Shown here: positions 12,601 to 25,200 of the stretch, in pieces | Numbering within the stretch: position 1 is the stretch's first letter | How the letters are laid out: each line of letters starts with the position of its first letter | Source: Atrichornis clamosus | Taxonomy: Eukaryota > Chordata > Aves > Passeriformes > Menuridae | DNA: 64,000 nt | NCBI GenBank assembly: GCA_013400975.1 | Contig: WBMZ01012037.1 | Span: 48,967 to 112,966, forward strand | Direction of reading: 5' to 3' | Position numbers and translations under genes: made by a program | The notes under the pieces: model-generated | What the model saw: the letters and a program-made list of their open reading frames with translations, nothing else | Database searches by the model: none | What the model was told of the DNA's origin: nothing

Positions 12601-15600
12601 GAATTAGGAATTGGGGGATATGAAACATCATAGATACCAACATCAAGGATGGATGAGAGTTTTCAAAACAGCTTTTAAAAACAAATTTTACTGGGCACCT
12701 CAGTTCTGTGTTCTTCAAGGAACACCTGGGAAGAAGAGATATTTTTGATACCAAAAGAACAAAACTTAAGCAAAGTATCTTTGTGCTGCTGGACAAAGTT
12801 TTCCTTTATATTGATTTCCATGTGCACAGATTTGTGATCCAGTTGTCCAAAGACAATCTGAATAAATACCAAAATCACTTCCAGAAACAATGCAAACTAT
12901 TTCAGGCACAAGTTATAAGAGATCTTGCAAACTTGCAAAAAAGAAAGATGTCACCAAGGTGGATGGCTGAGCCATAAGAAAACCCAGGAGGCAGGAAGGC
13001 AGCAGGGGAACAATATAAAAATCAAAATACCCTGGAGAGCTTAGGCAAACACAATCTCAAGGCCTCAGCATGACAGTGTTAGAGAAGGAAGTGTTTCTCA
13101 CCTCTTTGGCAGCGTGGTTTCCCACTACAGCTGCTCCATACTTGCCTTGCTTCAAGTACTGCCCATTTGTACTGGAAGACAAGAGAGATGTTCAGCTGCA
13201 GAACTCTCCCTGGCTCAGAATACTTTACAATTCAGGTTCCTTTCCTCAAGCATAAAATGTCAGGCAGCTTTGCTTAGCTTAGAGACATTCCTGCTTGTCC
13301 CCAGACAAGAGCACATGTTATAAAGTCTGAGATGAAAACTGCTCTCACGGACCCAGGGCAGATGAGTTTTTCCACGACAGCAGAATCAGATGGACAGTTT
13401 TAGTGCTCATTCCTCTCATACCTCAACTCTCAAATGCATGAGACACAAGCAGCCAAGAGAGCCACCTGAAGCAGAGCACATGTCAGCCCAGCACCCAGGA
13501 CACAGCTCCCAGCAACAGCCAAACCCAGAACTTGCTCTTTATTTGACAACTGCCTCGCTCAGAGCTGCAGCACAGCAACCGAAACTGTTCTTGAGCAGAA
13601 ACTTGCATTGACTTGCAGCATTTCTACCATGCAGACAAGTCTGTAAATAACTGTCTCTTCCCATTCCTCCCGAAATATCTCCCCCCTGTGATGAGTTCTG
13701 GAGCCCCCAGGGACATGCAGAAGTCACTTACTATCGATAGGCGAGGACTGCAGTGGCCACCAACACTGAGGGGGCTCCTGAGGCTGCTGGGGCCACGGGT
13801 GCCTTCTGGGCCTGGGCTGCTGGGGACAGAAATCAGGAACATTTCCAGGGGGACAGAACTGGCCAGTGGCACCACCACGACACGCTCCTTCCCCCAAGAA
13901 AAATAACTCCAGAGGAAAATTAAAAAAACACCAAAGACTTGCATTCCAAAGTCACTAAAGGCCAATCAAGAATGTGGGTGGTGGAGGGTACTGAAGGAAA
14001 ACATCAGCCAGGAAAACTCAGGGAATTATTTGCACTGCTGTTCTTCACCAGGGCCCTCGTTGTCCCCACACACGTGGTGCTGAGTGTGTTTCCCCACTCT
14101 CAAGGCCAGTTACTCACCAGCTGTTGTCTGACCCTTCTTGGGCTGCTTTGGTGCAGTGAATTGGAAGAATTCATTTCCCTGGCTTGAGACTGTTTGATCC
14201 AGACCAAAGAGAGAGGCCAATCTGGCTCTAAAAAGAGAAATAAAACCATTTAACCTTATTTAACACAAGCTTTATAGATAAAGAACACCCTTAATTATAA
14301 ATTATATCAAATACAAAGTGTTTACCATCACTTTAGAAGTAAACAAAGGACTGCAGGTTAAGTTGCTCTATACTAATAAGCCACGTAATTTTGAATAAGC
14401 AGAACCTTTAAATTAAGAGACTGGGAAAGTAGTACAATTGTGTTTCATTTCCTCAAAAGCTACTGAAGGTCTGAGAACTGAAACTACACAAAAAAGAAGT
14501 TATTTTAAAGCAATGACTGGAACTATCCTCATATAAAATAGCTTGTTGCTACAATACTGAAAAAAATATGAGACAACAGAGAAGCCACTATTCAGCTCCT
14601 GAAGTTTCCTTCTTTAAATATCCAAGAAACACATTCTCCCATTAAGTTTAAGAACGGCAGAAGCTCTCCCAGCTAAGGACAGAGGGTTTTATGCTGTAGG
14701 TTATTCCTTTAGGATACGCTGTTTGCAGTTTTACTGCTTTAAGGCCAGTTAAGCTCAACCTTTTCCTGGTATTGCAGGACAAGGGAATAATTCAAACAAA
14801 GGATGACACCAGTACCAGTGGATTTGCAGCATTTTATGCGACATGCTTTAAAAAGTAACTATTCTAAAAAGAGAGAAGATTAGTTTTCAAGAGCTGTTAA
14901 AGGGAAGTTCCTGGAAGGGGGTGAGGCGTGTGCAGAGCTGGAATTGCAGCCGCGACGAGTCTTTGCACAGCAACAAGTCAACGATATGAAAACCTGGACG
15001 TGCTACATATGGACTTGATAACAAGTGGAACTCTGATGAACAGGCTAGGAGGAGCCACCGGTGGTTGAACAGCCCCAAAGCGGCACTTTCAGGACCTCCC
15101 ACCGACACTCGTTTTAGTGAAAATGCCAATTTCTCTGACCCGGCTCCTCCGTTACCAGCAGAGACCCCCGAAGGGCCGCACCGCCCTCTCCGGGAGGGGC
15201 TCCCTGAGCAAAGCGGGGTCGGGCAGGTCCCCGGGACGGCTCTCGGACCCCAGATCCCCCTGCCCTGGGCACACCGGGGGCCCGCACCGAGCCCCGCCGG
15301 CAGCCGGACCCTTCCCGGCTCCCGCTACGCCGCTCCCGCAGCGGGACAGGAGCGGGGCACTGACGCGGCGGCATCGCCAGTCACGGGAGGGCAGTCCCGG
15401 CCCCGGGTCCGGGCCGCGCAAGGGGCGGCCGGCCCGCCCCTCACTGCCACGGGCCTTCACCAGGGTCACGGGCCTTCACCGGGGCCATAGCCCCGCGGCC
15501 TGCCCGAGCCGCCGCGCACTCCCGGCAGCAGGGAAGAGGTCCCGCCGCGCCCCAGGCGCTCACCCGCTGGCCGGGGACAGGAAATCGGCGTCGTCCTCCT

Positions 15601-15616
15601 CCGCCGCCCCGAACAT
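660..15616 (-). CDS. FKBP15: FK506-binding protein 15 (WAFL), N-terminal half, 19 coding exons; 3' part outside window
   Basis: FKBP15 is a WH1- and FKBP-domain protein of early endosomes and the actin/microtubule transport machinery. Coding exons in transcript order: 15564-15616, 14118-14227, 13732-13819, 13102-13171, 11564-11638, 10369-10467, 9807-9956, 9035-9103, 7815-7958, 7229-7374, 6175-6223, 5345-5464, 5011-5104, 4214-4317, 3451-3544, 2609-2718, 2119-2229, 1392-1486, 660-762. All introns are GT-AG, phases agree throughout, and 628 residues are encoded here (the human protein is about 1,200). The start is [13 protein letters not shown], as in the family. Residues ~70-165 form the WH1-like region. 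Residues ~190-286 form the FKBP domain, with VAYTGW, VFDS, GWEEG, AYGAQG and LVFEVE visible. A Pro/Ala/Gln-rich linker follows, and a coiled coil begins near residue 500 ([24 protein letters not shown]). Exons 20 onward were not found in 1-659. The start codon faces the SLC31A1 first exon across a shared CpG island. Confidence 0.95.
5938..6055 (-). mobile_element. CR1 LINE 3' fragment (old)
   Basis: The plus strand reads CAGAATCATTAAGGTTGG followed by AAAAGACCTCTA and GTCCAACTA, the reverse complement of the CR1 3' end. It lies in the FKBP15 intron just downstream of exon 11 and is diverged and truncated. Confidence 0.75.
6594..6912 (-). mobile_element. CR1 LINE 3' fragment
   Basis: Reverse-oriented CR1: AGGCTGGAAAGTACCTCTAAG, then CTCCAGGGATGGTAACTCCA, then GGGCAGCCTGTGCCAAT. 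It lies between FKBP15 exons 10 and 11. Mismatches and indels suggest an old copy. Confidence 0.8.
9436..9660 (-). mobile_element. CR1 LINE 3' fragment
   Basis: Reverse-oriented CR1 with AAGGCTGGAAAAGCCCTCTA, CCAGGGATGGTGACTCCACC and GGGCAGCCTGTGCCAATGCT. It lies in the FKBP15 intron between exons 7 and 8. Confidence 0.85.
11990..12205 (-). mobile_element. CR1 LINE 3' fragment
   Basis: Reverse-oriented CR1: AGAATCATTGAAGTTCGAAA, AGTCCAACCATTCCCCCAGC, CCAGGGATGGGGACTCCACC. It belongs to the same lineage as the copy at 9436-9660 and lies in the FKBP15 intron between exons 4 and 5. Confidence 0.85.
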
Positions 15617-15694
15617 CGCCAGCGAGCGCCGGGGGCAGGGGCACGCGGGCGGCGGCGGCGCTTTACGGCCCGGCGGCACCGGCACGGAGCGGGG

Positions 15695-15943
15695 GGCGGG
15701 GCTTACACGGGCACGTCACAGGGGGCGGGGCTTATGTGGCGCGGCTGAGGAGCGGGGCTCACCGAGGACGGAGAGGGGGCGCGGCTTAGCAAGATCGCTG
15801 GAGGGGCGGTGCTTGTCTGACAGGGCAGTGGGCGGGGCTTCGCCGTGAGGGCGGAGGGGCGGGGCTTCACGGATACGTCAGAGGGCGGGGTTTAGTAGCC
15901 TGTGGGGGCGGGGCCTATGAAGCGCCCGGAGGGGGCGGGGCTT
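15695..15943 (+). repeat. Ten-copy ~27-bp tandem array of GC boxes
   Basis: The motif GGCGGGGCTT or a close variant starts at 15695, 15724, 15751, 15778, 15805, 15831, 15858, 15884, 15907 and 15934. Steps are 29, 27, 27, 27, 26, 27, 26, 23 and 27 bases. Copies 1, 2, 6, 7 and 10 keep the exact ten bases. The spacer sequence between boxes is poorly conserved while the GC box and following TT are kept. The array fills the interval between the FKBP15 start and the SLC31A1 first exon. Confidence 0.9.
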
Positions 15944-15944
15944 G

Positions 15945-15988
15945 TTGCGGGGGTGGAGCGGAGGCCGCGGGCTCGTGGCGGTCGCGCG
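15945..15988 (+). other. SLC31A1: Probable untranslated first exon of SLC31A1 (5' limit unknown)
   Basis: A strong donor (GCGCG then gtgagtgac) ends the exon at 15988, just downstream of the last GC box. No ATG is in a usable context here. The next SLC31A1 exon starts at 35253 with an in-exon 5' UTR, so an upstream noncoding exon is required, and this is the best placed CpG-island donor. The transcription start is a guess; RNA data would fix it. Confidence 0.6.
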
Positions 15989-16581
15989 GTGAGTGACGGG
16001 CGGGGTGGGGGTCTCGTGCCCCCCGCGCGCCCCTCTCCCTTTCCCGCCTGAGGGGCCACATGGTGACCCCCCCCTCAACCTCACTCTCAGGCCGGGCGCC
16101 CTTGGCGGGACGCGGGACCTCGGGCCAGGGGCGCCGGCGGGGCCCGGGGATACGGGCGGCGTCGGGGCCGGGGATGGAGGTGCGGGGGAAGCTCGGTGTG
16201 GGTGCGAGCAGCTGTCCCGGGGCTCCGGGAGAGGCGCCCGGCCCGGCCCGTGGCGGTTCCCAAGGTGACAGCCGGGCCCCGCGGCCGCCGTGCTGCCCTT
16301 GTCGTGAGGGAGCCGTGACCCGCCGGGGCTCCGGCGGGCGGGCTGAGCCCAAGGGCCGCGCATGGATCCGCTGAGGGCCCTGCGGGTCCTTGGGGCTCCC
16401 GGGGCGGGAAGGTTGGGGACACGCAGGCGCTGCTGTGCTCCACGTTCGGTTCTCGTGCCTCTGAGTTACCCAGGAACATCAGCAAAACACTTCTGTTGCT
16501 AATAGTTTCTGGCGCGGATAAGTATCTGAGATGCCCCTCTGAAGCAGTTTTCCACGTTTGCCTTGTACCTTAAGAAATACT

Positions 16582-16660
16582 CCTTTTTGTTGGTTTGTTT
16601 TACGAGTTTTTTGTGGTTTGTTTTGGGTTTTGTTTTGGGTTTTTCGTGGTTTTCCCCCTC
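16582..16660. repeat. T/G-rich low-complexity tract
   Basis: Runs of TTTTG and TTTGG (for example GGTTTGTTTTGGGTTTTG) make a simple, nearly purine-free plus strand at the start of SLC31A1 intron 1. Confidence 0.7.
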
Positions 16661-17345
16661 CTAAAACGCTGGTATCACTGTGTGCTTTGATACCCACTGG
16701 CTTTAAGTTCATCACCTCGGGTCCAAATGATACTGAAATGCAGGAAGACTGAATGCACGGGAGGTCAGAAAGGCAATAAGGGTAGAATAATTTCCTGGCT
16801 TTAGATATTTGCTGGCACTGGTTGGAAATTTGTACTATCAGTTACTTACTGGATGATGGAGTCTGAGCAGGAAGTTGCCAGGTCTGTTGTAGCGCTGAAT
16901 TTGCAGTAATTCTGGGGTTTATTACAATGATTGAGATATCAGTAATTTCCCTTCTAAAGGGAGAAGATAAAGAGGTGTATTAAGCAACTTTTATATTGCA
17001 GAATGTGTGATAAATTTAGATTGAAACCTGTAAAGGGTCAAAATCTTATTTCTGATAAAAAGAAGAAAACCAACTTGTACACACAATAATTACATGATAA
17101 TTTGGTGTAAATTCTTGGTGGGCGCAGATTGTTCCAACCTTCGTAAGGCAGGGGGGCGTGAACTTCATTCCAATAGGAGATGTGGTCCCTGTGTTCCTTG
17201 AATGAACAGACAGTTTGTTGCTTTGTCTCCTGTATTTCTGTCAAGTTGGTTGTCAAGATAGGTCTTCACCGTTTTTAAAAAAAAACAAACCAACTATGTG
17301 GCTACATCTTGGTGTGCCACTTGAATTTAGGTTTTTTAGGTACAG

Positions 17346-17755
17346 GTGTTACAGAATATCCTGAGCTGGAAGGGACCCACCAGGATCATCCTCCCGGCCC
17401 TGCACAGACACCCCAACAATCCCACCCGTCCCTGGGAGCGTTGTCCAAGCGGTCCTGGAGCTCTGGCAGCCTTGGGGCCGTGCCCATTCCCTGGGGAGCC
17501 TGGTCAGTGCCCAGCACCCTCTGGGGGAAGAACCTTTTCCTGATCTCCTCCAGCCTGACCCTCCCTGACACAGCTCCAGCCATTCCCTGGGTCCTGTCCC
17601 TGTCACAGGGAGCAGAGATCAGAGCTACCCCTGGAGAGGAGCTGCAGATCCCTGAGGTCTGATCTCGGTCACCTCTGCTCCAGCTGAACAAACCCAGTAC
17701 CCTCAGCTGCTCCTGACATGGCCTCTCCAGACCCTTCCCCATCTTTGCAGCCCAA
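17346..17755 (-). mobile_element. CR1 LINE 3' end, relatively young subfamily
   Basis: Starts with CAGAATATCCTGAGCTGG on the plus strand, the reverse of the CR1 tail. It continues through GCCCAGCACCCTCTGGGGG to CAGCTGCTCCTGACATGGCC. It is the same subfamily as the copies at 33003-33318 and 54270-54640 but in opposite orientation. Confidence 0.9.
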
Positions 17756-20700
17756 TGTTATATCTGTATATACTTCCTATTTTTTTTTCTCTGGGATTCA
17801 GCACTGGCCAATTTAATGCCAGTGAACTGGGGAGGAGGCTGTAGCAGCACATTCTGCAGCGCTCAGCAAGCATCACATCTAAGCCTTGTCTTAGCCACTA
17901 GTCCTTTCTTAATTTAAGCTTTGTTCATAGTCCTGATCTATATGTCAGCTTGCAGTGGGCTCGTGGTTCCCAGGCATAGACCAAGTCTTCCTGTTTGTGC
18001 TCGAATTCCAAGCTCCAGAATGCTTAGTAGTCCTGCTTTTTGTGCACAGGTGGATGAAACGCTCCTCACAAGTGTTTATTAAGTTGACTTTCAATCCGTT
18101 TGATCTTAACTTGCCTCTGCTTGAGCCTGAGGTCAATAAAGCCTTTGCAGGATTTTTCATGAGTAACAATATTTGATCTTATAGGGTAAGTTAGCGTTCA
18201 ATTTAATGATCCCAAATCATGTCATTTATGACGTAATGTTTCCTGAGGCTTTCATCAGGCTTTGGACTCCATTACTTTTTTCCCCATCCTTCATTAAAAA
18301 GGGGGCACTGGGAATAATGTGCCAGTGTTGCTGTTTTAATGCGGGTTGGTTTTGTAACTGAGGATGTGTTGGTAAGCTGTGATTGCTCTGCTATACAATA
18401 CAGAATTAAAGTGATGTTTTTTGCCACAAACACAAAAATTGCTGCAGTAATCAGGTTTTTGCTTCTTCTGCTTTCCTCCTGCACCCAAAAAAGGTACTGA
18501 AATTATAAGAACTGGCAGGAGATGCAGGCTCCCACACAACTTTGTGTTGAGAATGGAGGAATTTTGTACAACTGTTTCCTACTGAGACTTGGCTATTTTT
18601 TGTTTCATATCACATTTGTAATCTAGGCCAGCTTGTTAACTAGGCTGAGAATTAGAATAATTTCTGCCATTAGAGAGGAGGAATTAAATCACCTTTCCGT
18701 GTCACTTCTGCATGTTTGCTTTTTTATTTTAAAGGTGTTGCCTCTGCTACTCACTCAGACTTACAGTGGTACAAGGACAAGGTTTGTGTTTTCTTTGTTC
18801 TGTTGTGGTTTTTTTTTTTAATAAGTTTGGGAGGATTTTTCACTCTCTTATCCCTTTACAGTATAAATTCAAGGTTTGGATTAGTGAGACACTCTATCCC
18901 TGAACAAAAGTTTAATGCCTGAGAAGGGAGGGCATTGAGAATAATCTTTTCCAGTTTTATATTTCAGAAAGATGACAAAATGTACCATGTTCACACAGTG
19001 AGTTTTGAGCAGGGCCCTGAGGAGTTTCCTTTCAGCTGGCTTGTTTTCCAATTAGACATCAGGTCCAAGAGAAAACAGAACTTTCTGTTCTTTGAACTAA
19101 AACGTACTATTTTCTCCTTTCCTTTTTGGTTTCTCTATTTGCTGTGAAGACCCCTCTACCCGATAGAAAACTTCCATTGCTCTGCAGAGCCGCCTTCTCC
19201 ACCCTGGGCTGAAGGTCACCTGAAAGTTAGCAGGAGCCTGCAGCAGAATTCTGTGGAGTTGGGCTGAAGCACATTGCCAGCATGAACTTCTCTACAAGTC
19301 TGCCAGGAAATCACTGGGAGTCTTGGCAATTTTTTCTTAGGGAAGGATGAAAAAGACTCAGTCTAGTTTATGTTGTTTTTCTCTGGAAAATCCAATCTTA
19401 GTTAATCTACTGCATTGCCTTTTTGTTTCAATCTAATTTTCTGGAAATGCTCCCAATCAGGTCCCAGGGAACGCGAGGCCAATGATTTTTTCATTAACTT
19501 TTTTTTTCATCTGAAAGCTGGAATCTCTGCTAATGCAGAGAATAATGCGACTAGTTATTGTAACCAAATTAAACTCCTATTTTGCTGCACTTTCAAAAGC
19601 CTTTCATCTGTTGGTCCTGGAGTTAGACTTTCATGGTTTAAAAGCCAATCTAGAAGTGGGAGGCTGTGATGAAATAGCTTTTTATTTTTCCTTTTTTAGT
19701 TCTACAGTTTTTATTGTCATTTCCCATTGTCTTTTCTTCCCTGTGTCACCAGTTTGTATCTACAAGGGTCCAGTTGATTTCCAGTGGCACTCGAACAACT
19801 GTGATTGCCGCCAGAATAATTACTTTGCTTCCTGCTCTTTTTCTCTCCACATATATAACAGTAGGAAATCCCACAGTTGTTGCATCACAGATGTGAATGT
19901 CATTTATCATCTGTTAAAAGAATTGTATGTACAAGCATATAATCTGTTCACTCTAATATTCAGATAAATGAATACAGCAGTCCATGGTAGCTCTAGAGCA
20001 CAAAATGCTGGGAGTGATTGAGGCTCCTCTGTTCTCACTGCTTGCTCAGTCCTGGTATCAAGCCTGAGAAGTTGGGAAAAAACTGGGAACAGAATACAAG
20101 TGTTCTAGCAGAGATTTAACAGAGAGTGCCCCAAGCTCTCTGCTGAGACTTCGTGAGAGCCGCTTCACTTTCATAAACCTTCTTTTCCCACACTTACTCA
20201 TTAGTTATCACAGATTCAGATCTCATTTCTCTGATGAAGGTGCATGAGCTTGGAATATGAGCTTTGGGATATATTTAGCTGATCTTTTGGCTAACCTGGA
20301 TGAGGGGAACCCTGACAATCTTGGCTATTTTTCTTTTCTAAACACTTATTGCATCTGTTGGGGCAAAGAGTGTCTATGGCAAATACACTTTCAGGGGTTT
20401 TTTTCACATTAGAGATAATATAATTGGACTTGGCTTTGTAGGGTTAAGAAGTGCTTTGAGGCCACCTGTGAGGTGCAGTGCACATCCTGAGCTAATGCTG
20501 TAAGCTGACTGGCTGGCCTGCTCCTGGGAGCTTGGAAAAGCAGCTCCTTGAAAGGGATATGGCTTCAGCCTCCTCAGGGAGACACATCCCTGTGACCCAA
20601 CCTGCTCCTTGTCTGATTTCGTTAAGTGGTGGCTGCGCTCTGTGTGGGAGAAAGGGAGCAGCTTGTGCCACCCTGGCTGCTCCTGGCTGGGATCCTCCGT

Positions 20701-21984
20701 GTGGAGCCTGGACAGAGGCTGGACTGGGAGCCAGGGATCCCATTAATCAGTTGCTTCCCCCATTAACTTTTCCTGCTCTGAAAGGCGTTGTGCTAAAGAG
20801 ACTCAACAACTCATTGTCACAGCTGGACTGCATTTCCAAGCTTGCATCTTTTACTCGGGGAAGAGAAACATTAACAAACGTGAAGCAGACTCAAAGCCAG
20901 TGCTCCCAGCAGGAGCCATCCCAGCTCGCTCTCCTCCAGCCCTGGGGAAGTGACCGCAGCACTGCTATCAGTGTGGCTCCGTGGGAGGACGTTTCCGATA
21001 GGTAAATCAGCCCTTGTACATCAAAGTGATAAGGGAAGTGGAAGCACAAGCTCCTGAGGAACACACCCTGCCTCGGGATACTGTGGAAGTGAAATGCAAT
21101 CAGTGTTGGTCTGGTTTTCTCAGCTCCCTTGTTTGTCTGAGCTCCTGGTCTAATGGATTTGACAAGAGACTGAGTCATGATTTCTGGGTTTTCTGCCAGG
21201 AGAGTTTCATACAAATCAAGTTTCCATTGGCTTTGGTGTCCCTCATTAACTTGGGATAAGACATTATCTCAAGAGGGCTTGCTGAACCTTAAGGTTTCAG
21301 GTGTTACCAGGTGAGACTGAAGTGTGCTGAAGGAGTATGTTACAGATACTGTCAGATTGAAACTTGAACTGAAAACAAAGCGAGTTGGGAGTTTTAAGCT
21401 GCCCTCATGCTCCTGCTCCAGGCTTGGTTGTGCTTGTAAAGCCATTTTTGTGCTCTTCTCCTACAAGGCACAGAGCAGTGTCTATAGGATATCCTGCTGA
21501 ACGGGTGGTAAAGCCTAATACACTTTGACTGGTTTGCTTCTAGTTTAAAAAACCTCTTGGCAGCAGCATGACTTTCCTTAATTTTCTGAATTTCTCAAGT
21601 AAAACCCTCCAGGACATCATAACAGCAGGATCACGTGCAATGCTTGTCAGTTGATCCCTTTTTGTGGAGCTCTTTCTTTTGATCCTGCTTGAAGCCACAG
21701 CCCCTACCACGAGGCCCCTTGTGTTGCAGGGCACAGTACAGCTGTGCTGCACTTTTTCTGCTTTGTCACGTTTTTTTCTGCAGCATTTTTTTTTCTGCAG
21801 ACTGCAGCTTTCTAAGCAGAGGGATCACCGAGCTGGCTACTCCAACAGGGTTTGTCTTGTACGTGGTGTTGAAGAATTTCTGCACAACTGATGATTTATC
21901 TACCTCGCTTTTTTTTTAATCACTTCCCAAAGCTCCTGAAAACTGGCTGATAGCTTTGAAAACATCACATTTCTTCATTACGGG

Positions 21985-22235
21985 GCAGATAGAATCATAG
22001 AGCCCCAGACTGGTTTGGGTTGGAAGGGACCTTAAAGCTCATCTCATCCCACCCCCTGCCATAGGCAGGGACACCTTCCGCTATCCCAGGGTGCTCCAAG
22101 CCCCGTCCAATCTGGCCTTGGACACTTCCAGGGATGGGGCAGCCACAGCTTCTCTGGGCAACCTGTGCCAGGGCCTCACCACCCTCACAGGGAACAATTT
22201 CGTCCTGATATCTAAACCTGCTCTCTTTCAGTCAG
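21985..22235 (-). mobile_element. CR1 LINE 3' end
   Basis: Plus strand reads AGAATCATAGAGCCCCAGAC, then GGGTTGGAAGGGACCTTAAA, and on through CTTCCAGGGATGGGGCAGCC and CTCTGGGCAACCTGTGCC. This is a typical reverse-oriented CR1 tail in SLC31A1 intron 1. Confidence 0.92.
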
Positions 22236-25200
22236 AATACTAAATACATACACTAAAATAAACTAAGGTTGCTTTGTTACAATATCCAAAAGCAAACAAA
22301 CCACTAATTTATCTGGCAAAGATATGAATGTTTGAAATGTTTTTCAGTTCATGTGTTGGAAAGTAATCTCTGCAATGCATTTAATCGGGTCAGGGAGTTC
22401 TAAAATCTCTTTGCATTTTTGCAGAGATCTCGTGAAGGAGACTCAGGAGCTCCTTTAGCTGCTGTGAGCATCCCAGTGCTTGGTCTGGTCCTAACCTAAT
22501 CCGAGCAGTAGTTAATGATTAGCCTTTGATAGAGATAATGATGTGCGTTCTGCTTGTCAGCATTATGTGAGGGTTGAGAAACTTTGATCAGTGTCACATT
22601 TGTTGCCTGTCCAGAGAAGACTTCTCTCCTGGAGTCGGTAGATGGAAAACCTGTCTGTGGAAGAGTAAGTACTCAGCATTTTTCTGTTCTGAATCATTTC
22701 TGCTTTGGATTAGCAGCTCTGTGGCAGTCCAGGGGTTTGAAAGCAATGAAAAAGGCAGCATTTGAAGCTCTTTCCCAGAGTGGTTTTTGTCACCCGTAGA
22801 AAAATTGGTAGGAAAATTGTTGATGGCTCTTGTTCTGGCTTTCCATGCCCTAGAGGCATGGCTCTTCCTGTCAGAAGAGTGTCACGAGGCCAAGACTCTT
22901 CCAAAGACAAGTTTCTTCCCAGAGAGTTGGTTGCTCTTTTCCTCTTCTTGACTTGCAGTGCTTGTGCCTTGCTGAGACTCTCATTCTTCAGTGATTCAGT
23001 AATTTCAATAATAGTTGCAGAAATGCAGTAATTCAGTTGCATTTCTAAAAGGAGAATGTGGAGATGCTCTGTTCCTGGGGATGGACTGGGGGTATGAATT
23101 TTTGCTCTGAACCCTTACAAATATTTGCATTACTACCTGGAAGCTATTTATATGTCAGTGTTCCATCCTCTTGTTGTTTGCCAAGATCATGGAGCAAGAG
23201 TAGGAAGGTGCCTCTGGTGATGTGTAGTTTGGCTTTAACCATCTGCCAAAACAGAGATTGACTTCCTGGGCTTAATTAAAAACCCAATGGAATGGATTTT
23301 ACTGCTGGTGACCTGAGTTCTATCTTGCATTTTGCTCAGAAACAGCTTCAGGCTTCTCAAAACAAGTGTTTGGAAGCACAAAAGCATTTAATTCTTGGCT
23401 GTGGTAGAACAAGTTCTTGCGTTGAGGGACAGTCACAGATGGTGATGCAAAATGACATGAACACACATCCATTCCTCCTCTGCAAGAAAAGGTATCTTCC
23501 TGAAAGTCAGTCTTGTGAACTCTTAGGTCTTTAATCAAAGCCTGCATTTAAAAGGTGACCCTGACACATCAGAGCAGGAGCTGGAAATCCCAGAATATTC
23601 CCATAGGAGCTGACATCAACACGTGGCTGTTGTGGCAATGTTTGACACAGTCTGGAACGTGGCAGCTCCAGGGAAGGTGGATGGTTGAGTGGCCACTTTA
23701 AAATGCTGTGTCTGCACATGGACACGCTTCTAAGAAGTAATTGTAGACAAACAACTGCTTAAATATGAAAAGAAAGGAGGGAAATGTGCTCCTGAAATTG
23801 TTCTTCAAGGACGCTTTCCCATGTGGTGGAAACTAATGAGTGTGTGGCTGTACTGAACGTGGAAAAATGTATCTGAATTGCTGAAACTGGTATGTCTCAT
23901 GTCATACGTGTGGAATGGCCTCCTAAAAATTAACAGTCAGTTCTGGAGTGTGGTTTTCTTCCTGTCCAGGTGCTCAAAACACCTGAAAGCCAGTTCACAA
24001 CTTGTATAAGTGTTGCCTTTTCTGAGCTAAGTCTGGCTATGGTGTTGAAAAGCAGCCAGAGAGGGAAAATGAGCTTGGTGAAGATGGGCAAGTAGATCTG
24101 GGAATTACCTGTGAGCCTGCCAAATCTCCTGTGCTGGACATTGGGCTCCCTTTTATAAGGCCTCTAATAAACCACTGCTGTCCATTTATTACCCTCAGCA
24201 CTAGTTTTATCTGCATGGAACAAAGGTATCATGCTGTTGCTAGATAACATCTGTAATAAGATAACCACAGATAACATCTATAATCCTACACCTGTATTAA
24301 AGGCCAGGTAATGCACTTCTAGGGCACATTGAGTCACTTTGGCTTCAGAGGAAACTTGTGCTTGCTTACTTAGGAATGCCCTTTTTTACTCTGGATTTCA
24401 TTTTGTGTCTCCTGAGATTATTTTACAGGGCTTAAGGCTGGAAAGCACCGTGTAAAATCCATCTGGTCAGAGCTGTTTCTAATGCGTATGCTGGTGTGTG
24501 TCCTTCCCACTCCTGCAAACCATGGAGCAGTGGTTTATCAGGAATTAACTTGCAGGTAGTTTCCTGTCTGACATGCTGACATATCTATCATTCCTTGTAG
24601 ATGGAATGTTTCTGCATGTGGTCACTGAACAACCACAAACAATAATCCATGTCCTTACCCTGTGGACAGACACATTTTTGTGGGAGACAGGCTCCTTTCC
24701 ATACATACAAGTGGTGCAGGGATCTGGATGCTGAATTAGTGAGCACAGTGAAGAACCTTGTATACAAAAGGTGATTTTCTTTTCATTTGAAGAGAAAACT
24801 TCTCCCCTCATTTAAAAAGAGCCAGTTGCAGGTAGAGGAACACATGCTAGAAGCTGTTCTTGATTAGGGCATATGAAATAGGAAGTGAAATTCTTCACTA
24901 GGCCTGGGTTTTCTAAGGCAGCAGAAGTTGTCTAATCTTACAGGATACACATCTTGCAAGACAGACTTCCAAATATTAATAGTTTTTCTATATTAAAAAG
25001 TTTTTGAAGAGTATCACAAGGCTCAGGACTCTGTCCCACTTGTTCTCAGCCTACCCTAAGGCAGAAGAGTGATTTCTGCTCAGACCATATGGATCACATT
25101 TCCCTGGTCACCATTCCTGTGTTTGGTTGTGTAACATCTGAGCAGAAACTGCCACAGAGGATAAGGAAGTATCTGTTTTTTCAAGGATTATGTAATCTTG

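Larger units (their letters stand above)
15150..16450. promoter_or_regulatory. CpG island and bidirectional promoter of FKBP15 (-) and SLC31A1 (+)
   Basis: Very GC- and CpG-rich sequence surrounds FKBP15 exon 1 (ATG at 15616, minus) and the SLC31A1 first-exon donor (15989, plus), which are about 370 bp apart. There is no clear TATA box. GC boxes dominate the core, with CRE-like half sites ACGTCA near 15713 and 15875. Because of the high GC content, long open frames on both strands here are spurious. Divergent use of one island is inferred from the gene starts. Confidence 0.85.

Noticed and set aside
15117..15848. A 243-codon open frame on the plus strand in the FKBP15-SLC31A1 CpG island
   Set aside because: Pro/Arg/Gly-rich translation typical of GC-rich sequence lacking stops. 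It overlaps FKBP15 exon 1 and the GC-box array and shows no domain.
17037..17265. A possible LTR-like segment with a mixed AT-rich and GC-rich pattern before the CR1 at 17346
   Set aside because: No terminal inverted dinucleotides, target-site duplication or primer-binding site could be identified by eye.
24242..24284. A 16-base imperfect direct repeat (AGATAACATCTGTAAT and AGATAACATCTATAAT, 27 bases apart)
   Set aside because: Only two copies in AT-rich intron sequence; could arise by chance or slippage.
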